From: JBELMB01 sp042088665
Lineage (GTDB): Bacteria > Pseudomonadota > Alphaproteobacteria > Rhodobacterales > Rhodobacteraceae
DNA length: 60,962 nt
Assembly (NCBI GenBank): GCA_042088665.1
Contig: JBELMB010000009.1
Location: 1-60,962 of the forward strand
Direction of reading: 5' to 3'
This document shows, piece by piece, positions 7,917 through 16,348 of the stretch. Below the pieces are notes generated by a model. It was not told the origin of the DNA. It searched no databases and worked only from the letters and a program-made list of their open reading frames with translations. Position numbers and translations under genes: made by a program. Every line of letters starts with the position of its first letter. Positions within the stretch are counted from its first letter, which is position 1.

Positions 7917-9149
7917 ATGACAATGCCATGCCTTAAGGTTCTGCTGTCGTCCGCGGCACTTTTATCACTGCCGATTGTTGCTGCGGCAGACGGGCCGGCG
8001 TCCGCGACGGTTCTTGAATTCGCCGATCCAACCACGCTTTTTGTCGCCGACAGCGTGGGCGCGGCGATCCATGCGTTTACGCTGCCGGAGGTTGCCGCTG
8101 CGACAGAGTCGCTGCCTTACACCTTTGAAGGGTTCAGCCGGTCGCTCGCGGTTGTCCTGAATGTCCCTGAGGCCGACATCGTGTTCAACGACCTTGCGGT
8201 CAACCCGGCAACGCAGGCTGCGTTTGTCTCGCTCAGCGTGGCAGGCGCGCCCATGGTGGTGATGGCCACGCAAGACGGCACCATCACGCCGATGGATCTG
8301 GACAGGCTGCCCGCGACCACGTCTCAGCTTGCTTCTGCGCCCGAGGATGGCGTGACGTTCTGGCGGGATATCCCGGCCGCATCTCTGACGGTCACGGATC
8401 TCGATTTCGCGGACGGAACGCTGTTTGTCTCAGGTCTTTCGACCGGGGAATTCGCGTCAACGCTCACGCAAATCGCTTATCCGTTTGACGGCGCGGCGCA
8501 AACCTCCAGCGTGGAGATGTACCATGCAGTGCATGACCAGATGGAAACCCGCGCGCCCATCCGCGCGATGGAGATCGTGGACCTTGACGGTGTGCAGACT
8601 GTCGTGGCCGCCTATACCTGCACGCCGCTGGTCACCGTGCCCACCGCCAGCCTGACCGACGGGGCGCATGTCACCGGAAACACGATTGCCGAACTGGGCT
8701 ATGGCAACACGCCGTTGGAAGTGCTGTCGTTCTCCGTCTACGATCGGGAGCAGAACGCCACGCCCTTCGTGATGGTGATCAACCGCGAATTGCAGGCCAA
8801 CCTGATCCCACTGGGCACTGTCGCCGCGGCCGCCAGTGCGCCCGGCCTGTCGACCCCCGTGAGCATGCTCAGCGTGGGCGGCGTGGAAACCTCTCAGGTG
8901 CCGATGAGCGGCGTTTACCAGGCCGCGGATCAGGATCCGCAGTTTCTTTTGGCGCTGAAGCGCAACCTCGATACCGGGGCGATGGATCTCGTGTCGATCC
9001 GCAAGGGCGTCTATCTGCGCCTCAGCGATTTTGTCTCCGAGTATGATTTTCCCGATTACGTCTATGCGGAAAATCAAGCGGGGCAGGGGATGCGTGGCTT
9101 CCACAACCTTCTCAAGACCGAGGAAGGCTTTCCTGAGTTGACCGAATGA
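7917..9149 (+). CDS. Exported protein of unknown function, beta-propeller-like
   Basis: A 410-residue protein, family not recognised. The ATG at 7917 is chosen because GGGAGA precedes it by about 7 bases and it opens a signal peptide of about 26 residues (MTMPCLKVLLSSAALLSL..., cut near VAAA|DGP). The mature part is rich in short beta-strand-like phrases (TTLFVADSVGAAIHAFTL, DIVFNDLAVNPATQAAFVSL, VTDLDFADGTLFVSGL) spaced at about 50-70 residues, as in YVTN/WD-type beta-propellers. It has a TYP-like 'AAYTCTPLVTV' centre and a soluble Asp/Glu-rich end. Its stop overlaps the next start by 4 bases, so the two are co-translated and probably act together outside the cytoplasm. Confidence 0.75.
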   Translation: MTMPCLKVLLSSAALLSLPIVAAADGPASATVLEFADPTTLFVADSVGAAIHAFTLPEVAAATESLPYTFEGFSRSLAVVLNVPEADIVFNDLAVNPATQAAFVSLSVAGAPMVVMATQDGTITPMDLDRLPATTSQLASAPEDGVTFWRDIPAASLTVTDLDFADGTLFVSGLSTGEFASTLTQIAYPFDGAAQTSSVEMYHAVHDQMETRAPIRAMEIVDLDGVQTVVAAYTCTPLVTVPTASLTDGAHVTGNTIAELGYGNTPLEVLSFSVYDREQNATPFVMVINRELQANLIPLGTVAAAASAPGLSTPVSMLSVGGVETSQVPMSGVYQAADQDPQFLLALKRNLDTGAMDLVSIRKGVYLRLSDFVSEYDFPDYVYAENQAGQGMRGFHNLLKTEEGFPELTE

Positions 9150-9988
9150 TGCGGGCCGCCGCCGCGTTGTCCCTCGCGACCAGTATGGTCGCGGGGGCCC
9201 TGCACGCATGTGCGTCTGAGCCGACACGCGTTGCAGATGTGTATCCAACGGCCACATCGCTGCCCGCCAACCTGTTGCGGTTCTACGTCTACTTTTCTGC
9301 ACCCATGGGACAGGGTGATATCCTGCCTTCGATCGACCTTCTGGACGAGGATGGCAGCCCTGTCGAAGGTGTGTTCCTGTCCAACAGATATGATCTGTGG
9401 TCAGCGGATCGGACAAGGCTGACCGTCTTGTTGGACCCGGGGCGGGTGAAAACCGGGTTGGCGGCCAATATGTCCATGGGGCGCGCGCTTGAGGTCGGGC
9501 GGGGCTACCACCTGCGCATCGCTGACACCGCGCGCGACGCGCGCGGGTGCCCATTGTCCGCGCCACATGTGGTGTCGTTTCGGGCAATGGCTGCGGATGT
9601 CACCTCACCGACGCCAGACGCATGGGAGATCACGACCCCCGTGGTGGGCACCACGGACCTTGTAACGGTGGCGCTGGATGGCGCTGTGGATCATCTGTCG
9701 CTGGCCTACCGGTTGCGTGTGCTCGACCCGGAGGGGACGCCCCTTGCAGGGCATATCCGTCTCGACGATGCCGAAACCCGCTGGCTCTTTGCGCCCACCC
9801 GGCCCTGGGATGCGGGTGTCTATCATCTTGCGATTGACCCGCGTCTCGAAGATCTGGCCGGGAACCGGATCGACTCTGTCTTTGACCTCGATCTTTCCGT
9901 GGCGGATCGTGGTGCCCGTGACGCCACGCCCCGCATGATCCCGATCGTGCCACACCATGCCGAAACCGGGGCAGGTGTGTCACAATGA
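9146..9988 (+). CDS. Putative exported lipoprotein with Ig-like domain(s)
   Basis: A 280-residue protein beginning with a short hydrophobic leader ending ALHAC at about residue 22, a plausible though atypical lipobox. Residues about 35-75 (LLRFYVYFSAPMGQGDI...) and about 185-250 (YHLAIDPRLEDLAGNRID) resemble SbsA-type Ig-like domains, in which a 'F-S-x-P-M' strand and a final 'D-x-aGN' strand are typical. ATGA overlap with the upstream gene indicates translational coupling. Together the two genes look like an exported propeller protein plus a lipid-anchored partner. The biochemical role is unknown. Confidence 0.75.
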   Translation: MMRAAAALSLATSMVAGALHACASEPTRVADVYPTATSLPANLLRFYVYFSAPMGQGDILPSIDLLDEDGSPVEGVFLSNRYDLWSADRTRLTVLLDPGRVKTGLAANMSMGRALEVGRGYHLRIADTARDARGCPLSAPHVVSFRAMAADVTSPTPDAWEITTPVVGTTDLVTVALDGAVDHLSLAYRLRVLDPEGTPLAGHIRLDDAETRWLFAPTRPWDAGVYHLAIDPRLEDLAGNRIDSVFDLDLSVADRGARDATPRMIPIVPHHAETGAGVSQ

Positions 9989-10019
9989 CAACTCATCCTC
10001 AAATCGAGGGACGTTCCCC

Positions 10020-10142
10020 ATGTTTGCAAAGCGTTTCCGCGTTGCGGGCATCCCGCCCTGGATCACGATAAACACCGCATTCCTTGCCGTTTTCGGGCTT
10101 GTTGCGCGCGCAGGACATACGGCAGGCCCTGCCTCGCGGTGA
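10020..10142 (+). CDS. Possible 40-residue membrane peptide
   Basis: A short frame 32 bases after the Ig-like lipoprotein gene, with GAGGGA about 9 bases before its ATG. The product starts MFAKRFRVAG and has one hydrophobic segment (WITINTAFLAVFGLVA), that is a positively charged N-terminus followed by a single membrane helix. Being third in line in an apparent transcript supports translation, but at 40 codons it could be chance. No homologue is recalled. Confidence 0.35.
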   Translation: MFAKRFRVAGIPPWITINTAFLAVFGLVARAGHTAGPASR

Positions 10143-10330
10143 TGCGCTGGGGCTGGCCTTGCTTATGGGGCCAACAAGGGCTGCCTTGGTTTTCTCATGA
10201 AAAGACGGTTGCGCCAGAGCCAGGCGGTTTTGCGCCTCGAGGGCGCTCCGATCGGAGTTCTGGCGCACCGCCTGCCTTTGGTTCCAAAGGGCGGTATGGG
10301 TGACCGGACTGCGGGCCAACACGTCAGGCC

Positions 10331-11404
10331 CTAGATGTTGTCGCCCCGAATTGCGTCGCAGACAGCGTCGGTGACATCCTGCGTCCGCGCGGTGCCGCCG
10401 ACATCCGGTGTCATGACACCATCGGCGCAGACTTTCTCGACCGACCGCATGAGGCGCTTCGCGGCACCTGCTTCTCCCAAATGCTCAAGCATCTGTGCGG
10501 CGGTCCAGAACGTGGCGACAGGGTTGGCGATGCCCTTGCCGGTGATATCGAATGCCGATCCGTGGATCGGTTCAAACATCGAAGGGAAACGGCGTTCCGG
10601 GTCGATGTTGGCTGTCGGGGCCACACCGAGGGACCCGGCCAGCGCGCCCGCCAGATCGGACAGGATGTCTGCATGCAGATTGGTTGCCACAATCGTATCA
10701 AGGCTTTGCGGCGATTTCACCATGCGCACGGTCATGGCGTCGACCAGCATCTTGTCCCATGCAACGTCCGGGAATTCGGCCGAGACTTCTTCTGCGATCT
10801 CGTCCCACATGACCATGCCGTGGCGCTGGGCGTTGGACTTGGTGACCACGGTCAGAAACTTGCGCGGTCTGGATTGTGCAAGCGCAAAGGCGTAGCGCAT
10901 GATCCGGGTGACGCCGACTCGGGTGAATACGGCGACTTCGGTTGCCACTTCTTCGGGCAGACCGCGGTGGGCGCGTCCCCCCATACCGGCATATTCGCCT
11001 TCGGAGTTTTCGCGCACGATGACCCAGTCCAGATCGTCAGGTCCGACGCCAGCCAGTGGTGCCTGGATGCCCGGCAGGATGCGCGTTGGACGCACATTGG
11101 CGTATTGGTCAAAACCCTGGCAGATCGGCAGGCGCAACCCCCACAGCGTGAGGTGATCGGGCACATCGGGCGCACCAACTGCGCCAAAAAAGATCGCGTC
11201 AAACCCCTTGAGCGTCTCTGTTCCGTCCTCGGGCATCAAGGCTCCGACGCGCTTGTAACGATCCGAGCCCCAATCGAATTGGGTGACATCCAGTGCAAAA
11301 CCGCCATCGCGGCGCGCCAGCGCGTCCAGCGCCTGCAGACCGGCGGCAATGACTTCGGGGCCAATTCCATCAGCGGGAATGGCGGCGATTTTATAGGTCT
11401 TCAT
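10331..11404 (-). CDS. ttuC: Tartrate dehydrogenase/decarboxylase-type (TtuC/DmlA) enzyme
   Basis: A 357-residue member of the isocitrate/isopropylmalate dehydrogenase family. Visible family blocks include the N-terminal PADGIGPEV nucleotide/substrate region, GAVGAPDVPDHLTLWGLRL, the Arg-rich ANVRPTRILPG, VIVRENSEGEYAGMGG, and the metal site ATNLHADILSDLAGAL. The substitution of the LeuB substrate loop by LTLWGLRLPICQGFDQYAN is characteristic of the tartrate/D-malate branch, which oxidises tartrate, meso-tartrate or D-malate with NAD+, giving oxaloglycolate, glycerate plus CO2, or pyruvate. The start at 11404 has GAGGAT upstream and overlaps the stop of the preceding small gene (ATGA). It is last in a TRAP operon, so the transporter should import a C4 hydroxy-diacid. 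Confidence 0.85.
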   Translation of the reverse strand: MKTYKIAAIPADGIGPEVIAAGLQALDALARRDGGFALDVTQFDWGSDRYKRVGALMPEDGTETLKGFDAIFFGAVGAPDVPDHLTLWGLRLPICQGFDQYANVRPTRILPGIQAPLAGVGPDDLDWVIVRENSEGEYAGMGGRAHRGLPEEVATEVAVFTRVGVTRIMRYAFALAQSRPRKFLTVVTKSNAQRHGMVMWDEIAEEVSAEFPDVAWDKMLVDAMTVRMVKSPQSLDTIVATNLHADILSDLAGALAGSLGVAPTANIDPERRFPSMFEPIHGSAFDITGKGIANPVATFWTAAQMLEHLGEAGAAKRLMRSVEKVCADGVMTPDVGGTARTQDVTDAVCDAIRGDNI

Positions 11405-11523
11405 ATTGATCCTCGTGCGAATGCCAGCAAACATCCGATAAACAAAGCCACGCAAATGCTGCCGAAAATTTCCGGCCACCAGCCGAAGTCATAGACTTCG
11501 TGTTCTTCGTCGTTGGTATCCAT
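11401..11523 (-). CDS. 40-residue single-helix membrane protein in TRAP operon
   Basis: A small gene between the TRAP large subunit and ttuC. It starts at the ATG at 11523 with GAGG 6 bases upstream, and its TGA overlaps the ttuC ATG. The N-terminus is very acidic (MDTNDEEHEVYDFGWW), followed by a hydrophobic helix (IFGSICVALFIGCLLAFA) and a short RGSI tail. Charge distribution suggests N-terminus outside. Precise packing with both neighbours and a good ribosome binding site argue that it is translated. I know no named family; by position it may be an accessory subunit of the TRAP permease. A longer frame over the same DNA (11391-11579) is a shadow. Confidence 0.65.
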   Translation of the reverse strand: MDTNDEEHEVYDFGWWPEIFGSICVALFIGCLLAFARGSI

Positions 11524-11532
11524 TGCGTCCTC

Positions 11533-12840
11533 TTATAGCCCCGGCAGCCAAAGTGCGATTTGCGGAAAGCCCATGACAAGGCCCAAGCCTATCATTTGCA
11601 ATACGATGAACGGCAGCACCGCAAGAAAGATTTCCTGCAGCGTGACATCCTTTGGTGCGACGGATTTCAGGTAGAAACAGGCTGGGCCAAAAGGTGGCGA
11701 CAGCATGTAGATCTGGATGTTCATGGCGAACAGGATTCCGAACCAGACCGGGTCGTAGCCCAGCGAAGAGACCACCGGCGTAAACACGGGCACCGTGATG
11801 AAGACGATGGCGATCCATTCCAGGAAGGTTCCCAGAAAGAAGACGATCCCCATCATGATCAGGATCACGACGATCGGCGCCACCTCAAGGCCTGTCAGCA
11901 GGCCGCCAAGGAAGCGCGTGCCACCCAGCAGGTTGTAGATGCCCACCAGACTGACAGCGCCAATGATCAGCCACAGGATCGAGCCCGTCGTGAGCATGGT
12001 CGCCCAGAGCGCTTCGCGTACCCCCTGGATCGTCAGCTCGCGCCGTGCAGCGGCGACCACGAGGGCACCAACCGCACCAATTGCGGCGGATTCCGTGACG
12101 GTCGCGATGCCCCCGTAGATCGAGCCCAGCACGCCGAAGATCAGCAGGAACGGCAGAATAAGTCCGCGCAAGTGGGACAAGCGCGCAAGGAACGGAAGCT
12201 CGGCTTCGGGCGCGTCGTAGACCGGGCCCATGGCCGGATTGAGGCGCACACGGATCAGCACATAGGTGATGTAGAGAGAGGCCAGCAGGATCCCGGGCAG
12301 GATCCCGGCCGTAAAGAGGTCCTTGATCGAGACATTCGCCTCAGCGCCGTAGACGATCAGAACGACGGAGGGCGGGATGAGCGTTGCAAGCGACCCTGAG
12401 GCACACAGGATGCCAATCGACAGTTTGCGGTCATAGCCCAGCCGGAAAAGCTGGGGCAGGGCGATCACCCCCAAGAGCACGATCTCGCCACCCACAACGC
12501 CAGACATGGCGGCGAGGATCACGGCAACCAGACAGGTTTGAACGGCCACCCCGCCGCGCATCTGTCCCCCAAGAATTGCCATGGAGTTGAACAGCTCTTT
12601 CGCGACTCCGGATCGCTCCATCACGTTGGCCATAAAGACAAAGAAGGGCACCGCGATCAGCGCCTGCTTGTCCATGACCTTGGTCACGCCAGAGGTCACA
12701 AGGATAAACCCGTTGGAGCCAAACGACAGATAGGCTGTCGCGACAGAAATCAGCAGGGTCGACGCACCGAGGGGCACGCCCATGGCCATCAACGTGAAAA
12801 GGGCGAGGATGATCGCCAGCGTGATCAGTTCAATGCCCAT
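11533..12840 (-). CDS. dctM: TRAP transporter large permease (DctM)
   Basis: A 435-residue protein with about a dozen hydrophobic segments, starting MGIELITLAIILALFTLMA. Family landmarks are VPLGASTLLIS, the PFFVFMANVMERSG loop, a GVVGGEIVLLG motif, IPPSVVLIVYG, and the C-terminal FFLGTFLEW...PVFTPVV and SPPFGPACFYLK segments. DctM is the ion-coupled translocation subunit in the cytoplasmic membrane and works with DctQ and the periplasmic DctP. The start at 12840 overlaps the DctQ stop by one base (TAATG). The operon also holds ttuC, which points to a C4 hydroxy-dicarboxylate substrate such as tartrate or malate, by inference. Confidence 0.93.
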   Translation of the reverse strand: MGIELITLAIILALFTLMAMGVPLGASTLLISVATAYLSFGSNGFILVTSGVTKVMDKQALIAVPFFVFMANVMERSGVAKELFNSMAILGGQMRGGVAVQTCLVAVILAAMSGVVGGEIVLLGVIALPQLFRLGYDRKLSIGILCASGSLATLIPPSVVLIVYGAEANVSIKDLFTAGILPGILLASLYITYVLIRVRLNPAMGPVYDAPEAELPFLARLSHLRGLILPFLLIFGVLGSIYGGIATVTESAAIGAVGALVVAAARRELTIQGVREALWATMLTTGSILWLIIGAVSLVGIYNLLGGTRFLGGLLTGLEVAPIVVILIMMGIVFFLGTFLEWIAIVFITVPVFTPVVSSLGYDPVWFGILFAMNIQIYMLSPPFGPACFYLKSVAPKDVTLQEIFLAVLPFIVLQMIGLGLVMGFPQIALWLPGL

Positions 12841-13328
12841 TATGTGGCGTCTTTCGAGGGGGTCATCAGGTTGGCCAGCAGTTGCAGGAAATACAGGCAT
12901 GCGGCCACGAAAAAGGCTGTCTTGATGTAGGTCGGGATGTAGGGGTCAAAGGCGCTGCCGGTGGTTTGCGGCGCTTGCAAGACCTTGACCATGGGTCCCC
13001 ACAGCATGATGACAAGGCCCGCTACGCCCGCAAGGGACAGCACGATGGCCAGCTTCTTCATGCGGGCCCAAACGCGTTGGCCCACGAGCAATTCCATTGT
13101 CGTGACGGTGATATGCCGGCGCTGCTGCGTGACGGCACCGACGCAAAACAGCCATGCCGTCGCGACGAGAGCCATGATCGTTTCGGATGTCCATGAGGTC
13201 GGCGCATTGAAGGCATAGCGCAGAAAGACTTCGTAGACCGAGAGCGCAATCGCCGCGAGGTAGAACATCCCGCAGGCCTTGCCCAAAAAGACGCTCATGC
13301 GCCCGATTATGTCGACATATGCCTGCAT
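12840..13328 (-). CDS. dctQ: TRAP transporter small permease (DctQ)
   Basis: A 162-residue, four-helix membrane protein. The first helix region is followed by VFLRYAFNAPTSWTSE, matching the 'v-R-y-f-f-n-x-p-W-t-E-e' consensus that precedes helix 2 of DctQ subunits. The third and fourth helices are LSLAGVAGLVIMLWG and TAFFVAACLYFLQLL. GGGGG lies upstream of the ATG. It bridges DctP and DctM in the membrane. Stop/start overlap with dctM shows translational coupling. Confidence 0.9.
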   Translation of the reverse strand: MQAYVDIIGRMSVFLGKACGMFYLAAIALSVYEVFLRYAFNAPTSWTSETIMALVATAWLFCVGAVTQQRRHITVTTMELLVGQRVWARMKKLAIVLSLAGVAGLVIMLWGPMVKVLQAPQTTGSAFDPYIPTYIKTAFFVAACLYFLQLLANLMTPSKDAT

Positions 13329-13379
13329 GAGGCCCCCATGGATCGATGGGCAGACCGCGCGGCCTGCCCATGCAAAGGT

Positions 13380-14405
13380 TTACTGCAAAAGACCTATGGA
13401 GCGCATGTAGGCGTAATGTGCCTCCAGCGCTGCGCGGGCTTCCGGAGACTTGTCGGCGGTCTCTTCCCAGGCCTGGACAGCAATCGCACGGAACGCGTCA
13501 CGCTCTGCCTGCGGCCAGTCGATGATGGTGATGTCGCCTTCGGCCGTGTCTTTGGACGCCTGCCCGCGGTCCTGCAGGTCCAGTTGACGGCGCACGTCGT
13601 CATAGGCGGCGTAGAACCACACTTCGACGGCGGTTTGCTGATCCGGTGTCAGACCGTCCCAGATGCCCTTGTTGATGGTCATCTGGCGCACGGCCATCGA
13701 GTGGATGCCCGGATACAGCGGGTACTTCGCCACCTGGTGAAAGCCGGAGGTGGAGTTGTTGATGTAGGCGGATGCATCCGCGGCATCGATGACGCCCTTC
13801 TCAAGGGACGTAAAGACATCCGACAAGGACATCGAAACCGGTGCTGCGCCTGCCATCTTGAAGACGGTCGCTGCAAGGCCTGAGGGCGAGCGGATCTTGA
13901 CGCCTTCGAGGTCGGCAACGCTGTTGATCGGCACTTTGGCGACGAGCGCTTCTTTCGCCGCAGCGGCGCATCCCACGACATGCAGTGCACCGGGCAATGT
14001 GCTGTCCCAAAGCGCCTGCAGCGCATCGCGGCCCCCGCCGTGGCGGCAGAAGGTCTGAACCTGATCGACCGAGTCGTACCCGGCAATCAGATCACCGAGG
14101 ATGGCGAACGCGGGATTGCGGCTCGTGAAGTAGGACACGGCCGTCAGGTCGCCCTGCAAAACGCCGGCCATGACGGCTTCGGGCGTGTCAGAGCGATCCA
14201 CGATGGAGTTGATCGGCGTGAACTCAAGCTGAACTTCGCCTCCGGTCATGGCCGAGAGTTTTGGCCCCCATGTGTCCACAACATACTGATATTCAAAGGC
14301 GCCGGATTGCGTCGATGTTTGCAGCTTGATGAGCGTTTCGGCGTTTGCCGGGACGGCTGCCAAGCCAAGGCCGACAACGGCCGCCGTGATGAGTTTCACT
14401 GACAT
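13380..14405 (-). CDS. dctP: TRAP transporter periplasmic binding protein (DctP)
   Basis: A 341-residue binding protein with a signal peptide (MSVKLITAAVVGLGLAAV..., cut near ANA|E). Family features are the IKLQTSTQSGAFEYQY strand, a central LEGVKIRSPSGLAATVF segment (the 'G-x-K-i-R' motif whose Arg binds the substrate carboxylate), and the GVIDAADAS segment matching 'G-v-v-D-g'. The start at 14405 follows GGGAGGG; longer frames lack this. It is first gene of the leftward dctPQM-small protein-ttuC operon and should bind a carboxylate, probably a C4 hydroxy-diacid from context. Confidence 0.92.
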   Translation of the reverse strand: MSVKLITAAVVGLGLAAVPANAETLIKLQTSTQSGAFEYQYVVDTWGPKLSAMTGGEVQLEFTPINSIVDRSDTPEAVMAGVLQGDLTAVSYFTSRNPAFAILGDLIAGYDSVDQVQTFCRHGGGRDALQALWDSTLPGALHVVGCAAAAKEALVAKVPINSVADLEGVKIRSPSGLAATVFKMAGAAPVSMSLSDVFTSLEKGVIDAADASAYINNSTSGFHQVAKYPLYPGIHSMAVRQMTINKGIWDGLTPDQQTAVEVWFYAAYDDVRRQLDLQDRGQASKDTAEGDITIIDWPQAERDAFRAIAVQAWEETADKSPEARAALEAHYAYMRSIGLLQ

Positions 14406-14478
14406 TTCGCCCTCCCATTTTTGGTGCAGGCGGTGCCATGCTTGGCTTTCATGCATGCAATATCCACGTTGAAGCAAA

Positions 14479-14492
14479 TAATGTCGACATTA
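14479..14492. promoter_or_regulatory. Perfect 14-bp palindrome between dctP and gntR
   Basis: TAATGTCGACATTA is perfectly symmetrical and sits about 40 bases before the GntR gene and 75 before dctP. FCD-type GntR repressors bind short palindromes in exactly this position, so it is the best candidate operator for the divergent TRAP/ttuC operon. Confidence 0.6.
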
Positions 14493-14533
14493 ACTCCTAA
14501 AGTTGGGCAATCCGTCAATCTCAGCAACGCAAA

Positions 14534-15202
14534 ATGGCGCAGAAAAACACGAGACAAACGCGCGCCAAGACGGCTCGCGGTCAACTCGAGCAGGCGATCC
14601 TCAGCAACACCTTGCCCGCAGGCTATCAGGCGATGGAGCCGGAACTGGCGCTTCAGTACGGCGTCTCGCGGACGACGATAAGGGAAGCCTTGATCCGGCT
14701 CGAAGCGGAGGGGCTCGTCGAAATGATCCCGAGGCGGGGCGCGCGCGTCGTTCCGATCTCGACCGAGGACATGCGCGAGATCTACCATTTGCTGATCTCA
14801 CTGGAATCCGATGCTGTTTTTGCCCTCGCCCAGACCGGTTTGTCGGATGCCGACCGAGACATGATGACAGGATTGGTCGACGACATGGCGCTCGCTCTTG
14901 AAACCAAGGATCTGTCTGCATGGGCGTCGGCTGATGACGGCTTTCACCGGGGTATTCTGGATCTCCGCGGGAGTCGGCGTCTGGGGCGCATCGTGAGCGC
15001 GCTGTTGGATCAGGCCCACCGCGCCCGTTTGGTGGCGCGTGGTCTGCGGCCATTGCCCGTTCAGTCGCTGGAAGATCATCGCAACATTCTGGACGCGATC
15101 TTGCGCCAAAACGCGCAAGAGGCGCGCGCGCTATACTGCCAGCACCGCGAACGCGGCGCGCGCGAGATCATTGAAGTGCTGGAAAAGCTGCCGAAACTGT
15201 GA
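14534..15202 (+). CDS. GntR-family regulator, FCD (FadR/VanR) type
   Basis: A 222-residue regulator. The N-terminal winged HTH covers residues about 12-75 (LAGYQAMEPELALQYGVSRTTIREALIRLEAEGLV, read as the canonical 'E-x-x-La-x-x-xgVSRtpvReAL' pattern, ending PRRGARV). The C-terminal all-helical FCD domain has an HRGILDL-type metal-site segment and an H in SLEDHRNILDAI. FCD domains bind carboxylates through a metal. It is divergent from dctPQM-ttuC across a 14-bp palindrome, so a tartrate/malate-like effector is a reasonable inference. Confidence 0.9.
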   Translation: MAQKNTRQTRAKTARGQLEQAILSNTLPAGYQAMEPELALQYGVSRTTIREALIRLEAEGLVEMIPRRGARVVPISTEDMREIYHLLISLESDAVFALAQTGLSDADRDMMTGLVDDMALALETKDLSAWASADDGFHRGILDLRGSRRLGRIVSALLDQAHRARLVARGLRPLPVQSLEDHRNILDAILRQNAQEARALYCQHRERGAREIIEVLEKLPKL

Positions 15203-15352
15203 CGTTTCGTATGGCCGCTTGGCCATGGCACACACCGTCGCCGCCGCGCCCAGCCTGACGTGGTGTGCAAAGGCGCATGCGCAAACAGCGGGCATGCGCG
15301 CTATACGCTTTTTGCATAGGCCCCGCTGCGCGCATCGCGGCAAGGGGACAGA

Positions 15353-16291
15353 TTACCCCAGCGCGTCGAGCAAAAGATGAACGAGGCCGTGCTTTGGTGC
15401 ATTGGCGGGCCATTCCGCAAAAACATCGATGGATCCCAGCCGCAACTCCGGCAAAAGCGACACCATATGGCCCGTCGCCATATCGGCGCTTGCCAAGAAA
15501 TCCGGAACGATCGCCACGCCTGCATCCGCGCGGGCCAGCCGGTACAGCGATTGCGCGTCGTTCGTGAACAGTTTTGCCTCGGGTTTGATCGTATGTGTCT
15601 GCCCCTCAGCCGATACCAGATCCAGTGACATGTTCTGGACCGGCATCAGTTTGAGCCAATCCAGATCAAGGACGTCCTCCGCGCGACGGATGCTGCGGTC
15701 CGCGAGGTAAGACGCAGAGGCGACGACAAGGCACTCCACTGTAAAGAGCTTGCGCGATGTCGTGGATTTTTTGTGGGTGGCGGTCATCAGGATTGCGATG
15801 TCAAACCCGTCCTGGATCAGCTCTCTCCGGCTGTCCGAGAAATCCAGTGACAGTTCGACGCGCGGGTATCGTTCGGAAAAAGTGGAAATCTTTTCAATCA
15901 GTTTTGACTGCGACAGCACGGAGGGTAGCGTTACGCGAAGCGCGCCCCTCGGCTCGCCCGCAGATGCGGAAATGTCCTGCAATTCAGCCTCGACGGCTTC
16001 CAGCATCTTGCGGCTCGCGGCAAGGACCCGGGCGCCGTCGGGTGTCAGCGCCAGTTTGCGCGTCGAGCGGTAGATCAATGCGATGCCCAGATGCCGTTCG
16101 AGTTGGGACACGTGGTGGCTGACCACGGATGGCGACAGGTTCAACGCGCTGGCTGCCCCACGAAAGGATCCATGGTCGATGGTCTTGGCGAAGATCGCCA
16201 TCTCTCTTAGTCGGTCGATCTTGATTGCACGTAAAATCCGAACAATGAAAATTATATATCCCGTATCATGATGGAATTGAGTTTGCGCCAA
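15353..16291 (-). CDS. LysR-family transcriptional regulator
   Basis: A LysR protein of up to 312 residues. The HTH (LREMAIFAKTIDHGSFRGAA, then SPSVVSHHVSQLE) and the full ligand domain are present, ending KHGLVHLLLDALG. The start is uncertain: the leftmost possible start at 16291 is a TTG without a ribosome binding site, and the first ATG (16201, after AAGAGAG) would clip the start of the HTH by a few residues. The true start probably lies between. It is divergent from the first of two exported SnoaL-like genes, which it may control. SVVSHHVSQLE places it among LysR regulators related to aromatic and detoxification genes, but this is weak. Confidence 0.85.
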   Translation of the reverse strand: MAQTQFHHDTGYIIFIVRILRAIKIDRLREMAIFAKTIDHGSFRGAASALNLSPSVVSHHVSQLERHLGIALIYRSTRKLALTPDGARVLAASRKMLEAVEAELQDISASAGEPRGALRVTLPSVLSQSKLIEKISTFSERYPRVELSLDFSDSRRELIQDGFDIAILMTATHKKSTTSRKLFTVECLVVASASYLADRSIRRAEDVLDLDWLKLMPVQNMSLDLVSAEGQTHTIKPEAKLFTNDAQSLYRLARADAGVAIVPDFLASADMATGHMVSLLPELRLGSIDVFAEWPANAPKHGLVHLLLDALG

Positions 16292-16348
16292 GATGAATTG
16301 ACCGCGCCATGCCGATACCCGGCGGCCAGATCAAAAGGAGATGTTCAT

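Noticed and set aside
11391..11579. 62-residue minus-strand frame overlapping the small TRAP-linked gene
   Set aside because: It has no ribosome binding site and basic, low-complexity wording. The 40-residue frame fits operon spacing and membrane topology better.
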